From Nevskia sp. (GTDB taxonomy: Bacteria; Pseudomonadota; Gammaproteobacteria; Nevskiales; Nevskiaceae), in the NCBI RefSeq assembly GCF_021732705.1, contig NZ_JAKFUM010000003.1, forward strand, positions 450,934-514,933: a stretch of DNA of 64,000 nt, written 5' to 3'. Each line of letters opens with the position of its first letter. Positions within the stretch are counted from its first letter, which is position 1. Position numbers and translations under genes: made by a program. The notes below the pieces were generated by a model. It saw only the letters and a program-made list of their open reading frames with translations. It made no database searches and was not told the origin of the DNA. Positions 61,994-64,000 of the stretch are shown one piece after another.

Positions 61994-62368
61994 CTAGCCG
62001 GGGACGGGCACTGCCTGCCCAGCCTTTTGTCGACGATCGAGGAAGCGCTCGCGGGCAATCAGGTAGACCGGAAACGTGAACGACACGCCGACATACGACA
62101 GCACGACGAAGAACCAGCCCCAGCGGGTGCCCATGCCGATGCGCTGGGCGTCGAACACGACCCAGATCATGAACACGACCCAGGCCACGGCCATGTCGAT
62201 GCTGAGGAAGGCGGCGGTGCCGCCGGCGTTGATCGCATCGGCGAAGAACTGCACCGGATTCAGGATGTTGCCGCCGTTGCGCATCCAGTCGAAGGCGTGC
62301 GGCCAGGTCAGCAGCATGGCCACGATGCCGAGGAGCAGGAACAGCGCGTGCTTGATGTTCTGGGTCAT
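61994..62368 (-). CDS. DUF2834-like small membrane protein
   Basis: 124 residues with three TM helices (ALFLLLGIVAMLLTWPHAFD, AFLSIDMAVAWVVFMIWVVF, WFFVVLSYVGVSFTFPVYLI). This size and the DAxRIGMG-type loop between helices fit DUF2834. It starts six bases after AGGAGA. Function unknown. DUF2834 genes commonly occur in lipid and aromatic gene clusters, and here it lies 68 bases upstream of the FadL-type gene. Confidence 0.8.
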   Translation of the reverse strand: MTQNIKHALFLLLGIVAMLLTWPHAFDWMRNGGNILNPVQFFADAINAGGTAAFLSIDMAVAWVVFMIWVVFDAQRIGMGTRWGWFFVVLSYVGVSFTFPVYLIARERFLDRRQKAGQAVPVPG

Positions 62369-62556
62369 CTGAATCTCCTGAGCGAGGGTGGCAGACGGTG
62401 TCGACCGGAGCACCTCGATCGAGTGTCGGCGGCCGGGTTCTGGTGAAGGCCAGACAAAAGGCCGGGGTCCTTTCGGAGCCGCCGGCCGGTCGGTGTCGAT
62501 GCTGCAAGTCCAGTCCGCTGCGCGCCGTGAAGCATGTCGCCGCGCGGCAGGAAGCG

Positions 62557-63627
62557 TCAGGCTGACTTGGCGCTGTGACTTTCGTCGGTGAACTTGTCGT
62601 AGAAGATCGCTTCGAGCGGCACGCCGATCTGGGTCATCGCGGAGATGCCGGCATCGATCATCCCCGGCGGGCCGCACATGTAGCCTTCGGCCTTGTTCCA
62701 GTCGATGCCGGGCAGGGCGTCGGCAATGAACTGCGTCACCAGACCCCGGGCGCCGGTCCACGCGCTGTCGTCCGGTTCGTGCGACAGCACCGGCAGGAAC
62801 ACGAAATTGTCGGCCCAGTTCGCCTTGATCAGATGGATCTGCTCGAGCCCGTACAGATCGGCCTGCGTGCGGGCACCGAACAGGAACACGCAGGGGCGCT
62901 TGACCCGGTCCTTGCGGGCCTTTTCCAGCACCGAAAGGATCGGCGCCAGCCCGGAGCCGCCCGCGATGCAGACCATCGGCTCGTTGCCGGTATGCAGGTG
63001 GAAGTTGCCGTGCGGCCCTTCGACGTCGAGCGGACGGTTGTCGAGTTCGCCGCGGAACAGCGCTTCGGTGAACGCCCCGCCCGGTACCTTGCGGACGAAG
63101 AAATTGACCTGCTGACGGCCATCGCGATCGGGCGCATCGGCGAACGAATAGTTGCGGGCGCGCGGCAGGCCTTCGTAATTCAGGTTGGCGTACTGGCCCG
63201 CGATGAAGTGGATCGGCCGATCGAGTTCGACCGTGATCCGGACGATGTCATGGGTCAGCGTTTCAGTCGCGCTGATGCGGCCCTTGAACGCTTCCGGCTT
63301 CGGCATGTCCAGCGCCTGACTTTCGACCTCGACCTGAGTCAGCGCGTCCTTCGGAATGGCCTGACAGGCGAGGATGAAGCCAGCGGCGATTTCCTGCTGC
63401 GACAGCGTGTAGCCGAAATCGGACAGTGCGCTGACCCGTCCGGTCTTGAGCTTGCACTTGCACGAGCCGCAGGTGCCGACGGTGCAGTTGTGCGGGAACG
63501 GCACGCCGTTCTTCAGCGCCGCCTCGAGCATCGTTTCGCCGCTCGGCACCTCGTAGCGCGAACCGAATGGCGCGACCTCGACGATTTTCGCTTCCTTCGC
63601 GCCGAATATCGACTTCAGAAATCCCAT
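62557..63627 (-). CDS. ferredoxin-FAD-NAD reductase, oxygenase reductase type
   Basis: 356 residues. An N-terminal plant-type [2Fe-2S] domain (HNCTVGTCGSCKCKLKTG plus a later Cys in FILACQAIP) is followed by an FAD domain (ARNYSFADAPDRDGRQQVNF) and an NAD domain (MVCIAGGSGLAPILSVLEKA, ending YMCGPPGMIDAG). This order matches phenol-hydroxylase and benzoate/naphthalene-type reductases. It could feed the Rieske ferredoxin of the dioxygenase operon or another oxygenase. Start MGFLKSIFG is chosen because the upstream frame is out of character. It diverges from etfB across a strong dyad. Confidence 0.9.
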   Translation of the reverse strand: MGFLKSIFGAKEAKIVEVAPFGSRYEVPSGETMLEAALKNGVPFPHNCTVGTCGSCKCKLKTGRVSALSDFGYTLSQQEIAAGFILACQAIPKDALTQVEVESQALDMPKPEAFKGRISATETLTHDIVRITVELDRPIHFIAGQYANLNYEGLPRARNYSFADAPDRDGRQQVNFFVRKVPGGAFTEALFRGELDNRPLDVEGPHGNFHLHTGNEPMVCIAGGSGLAPILSVLEKARKDRVKRPCVFLFGARTQADLYGLEQIHLIKANWADNFVFLPVLSHEPDDSAWTGARGLVTQFIADALPGIDWNKAEGYMCGPPGMIDAGISAMTQIGVPLEAIFYDKFTDESHSAKSA

Positions 63628-63674
63628 CGCTCCCCCACTGACGCTTGTTATGTGCGGGCCAGGAGTGCCGGCCG

Positions 63675-63714
63675 CTTGCGGAAAATAGTAGGGGTCCATA
63701 CTATTATTTGCAAG
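63675..63714. promoter_or_regulatory. 40-bp two-tier dyad in the divergent reductase-etfB promoter
   Basis: CTTGC (63675-63679) and GCAAG (63710-63714) form outer arms, AATAGTA (63684-63690) and TACTATT (63699-63705) inner arms, and GG/CC at 63692-63693 and 63696-63697 a third tier, all with the same centre. It lies in the 247-base gap between the reductase start and etfB and is AT-rich in a GC-rich region. It is a likely operator for a symmetric repressor or activator, overlapping the promoter. Confidence 0.65.
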
Positions 63715-63874
63715 CTGGCGGCGGCCCCTGTCGCCGTCCGTCGTTCGTTCCATTCTCGGCGCCACGCTCGGCCTGCGTCGAGACCGCCATATGACGGGCC
63801 GATGCCGGATGCCGAGCGACGCGCCGGCCGCGCACGTCCACATTCACGCCGCCATTTCGATACGAAACACCCCG

Positions 63875-64000
63875 ATGAAAGCACTGGTCAGCGTCAAGAG
63901 AGTGATCGACTACAACGTCCGGATTCAGGTGAAGCCTGACGGATCGGGTGTGGTGGTGGACGGTGTGAAGCACAGCGTGAACCCGTTCGACGAGATTGCG
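63875..64000 (+). CDS. etfB: electron transfer flavoprotein beta subunit (3' truncated by window)
   Basis: The 42 visible residues start [20 protein letters not shown] and continue through VNPFDEIA, which is the conserved start of EtfB with the VNPxDE motif. EtfB with EtfA carries electrons from acyl-CoA dehydrogenases and similar enzymes to the quinone pool. The rest of the gene lies beyond the window. It diverges from the reductase gene and may be the first of an etfBA operon. Confidence 0.88.
   Translation, partial: MKALVSVKRVIDYNVRIQVKPDGSGVVVDGVKHSVNPFDEIA

Noticed and set aside
1..64000. CRISPR array or defence island
   Set aside because: No regularly spaced direct repeats and no cas, restriction or toxin-antitoxin genes were seen.
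1..64000. Ribosomal RNA genes or IS elements with transposase
   Set aside because: None of the conserved rRNA segments or DDE/DEDD transposase motifs occur in the window.

Overview
The window is a GC-rich (by eye about two thirds G+C), densely coded chromosomal segment. The order gshB - yqgE - ruvX - pyrB - inactive dihydroorotase, the PilH/PilJ twitching-chemosensory pair, the CXXC-DUF393/COQ7 ubiquinone protein and the large hybrid kinases suggest a free-living gammaproteobacterium, perhaps of the Nevskiales/Xanthomonadales side. That placement is inference from gene content, not from a marker gene.

Layout. (1) 1-31.4 kb is mostly housekeeping: gamma-carbonic anhydrase, phosphoglycerate mutase, a DUF455/FAH pair, a small outer-membrane barrel, a three-gene phosphorelay operon (Hpt protein, CHASE hybrid kinase, LuxR-type regulator), a LysR-controlled AhpD-like/SDR pair, a second hybrid kinase, PEP carboxykinase, pilH-pilJ, the pyrimidine/glutathione block, and then several transport and redox genes including two unusual fusions. 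(2) A tRNA-Thr(UGU) at 31.5 kb opens a looser stretch (31.6-41.5 kb) with lower GC, long non-coding gaps, small orphan genes, remnants, and a two-gene NAD salvage operon (NMN adenylyltransferase-Nudix and nicotinamide phosphoribosyltransferase). Both genes of that operon carry their ribosome binding site inside a perfect palindrome directly before the start codon. (3) 41.5-52.65 kb is an aromatic catabolic operon: a divergent class II aldolase-type protein, then acetaldehyde dehydrogenase, hydroxy-oxovalerate aldolase, acyl-CoA ligase, ring-hydroxylating dioxygenase alpha and beta, extradiol dioxygenase, dihydrodiol dehydrogenase, Rieske ferredoxin, a CymR-like TetR repressor, meta-cleavage hydrolase and dienoate hydratase. 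(4) 52.68-63.63 kb is a leftward block: 2Fe-2S reductase, DUF2834, FadL/TodX-type channel, two secreted orphan proteins, a truncated AMP ligase, a Tat-exported DUF1329 protein and an RND/MMPL transporter. (5) The window ends inside an electron-transfer flavoprotein beta gene that diverges from the reductase around a 40-bp dyad.

How it works together. The catabolic operon can be read as a complete meta-cleavage route: dioxygenase plus ferredoxin make a cis-diol, the SDR rearomatises it, the extradiol enzyme cleaves the ring, and a carboxyl group may be removed by the class II aldolase-like protein. The hydrolase then releases a short acid and hydroxypentadienoate, which the hydratase, aldolase and dehydrogenase take to pyruvate and acetyl-CoA. 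The gene set plus the CymR-like repressor resemble the p-cumate (cmt/cym) pathway of Pseudomonas, so an alkyl-benzoate or terpene-derived aromatic acid is a reasonable guess. The released acid would be activated by the ligase. The FadL/DUF1329/RND block would move the hydrophobic substrate across the envelope.
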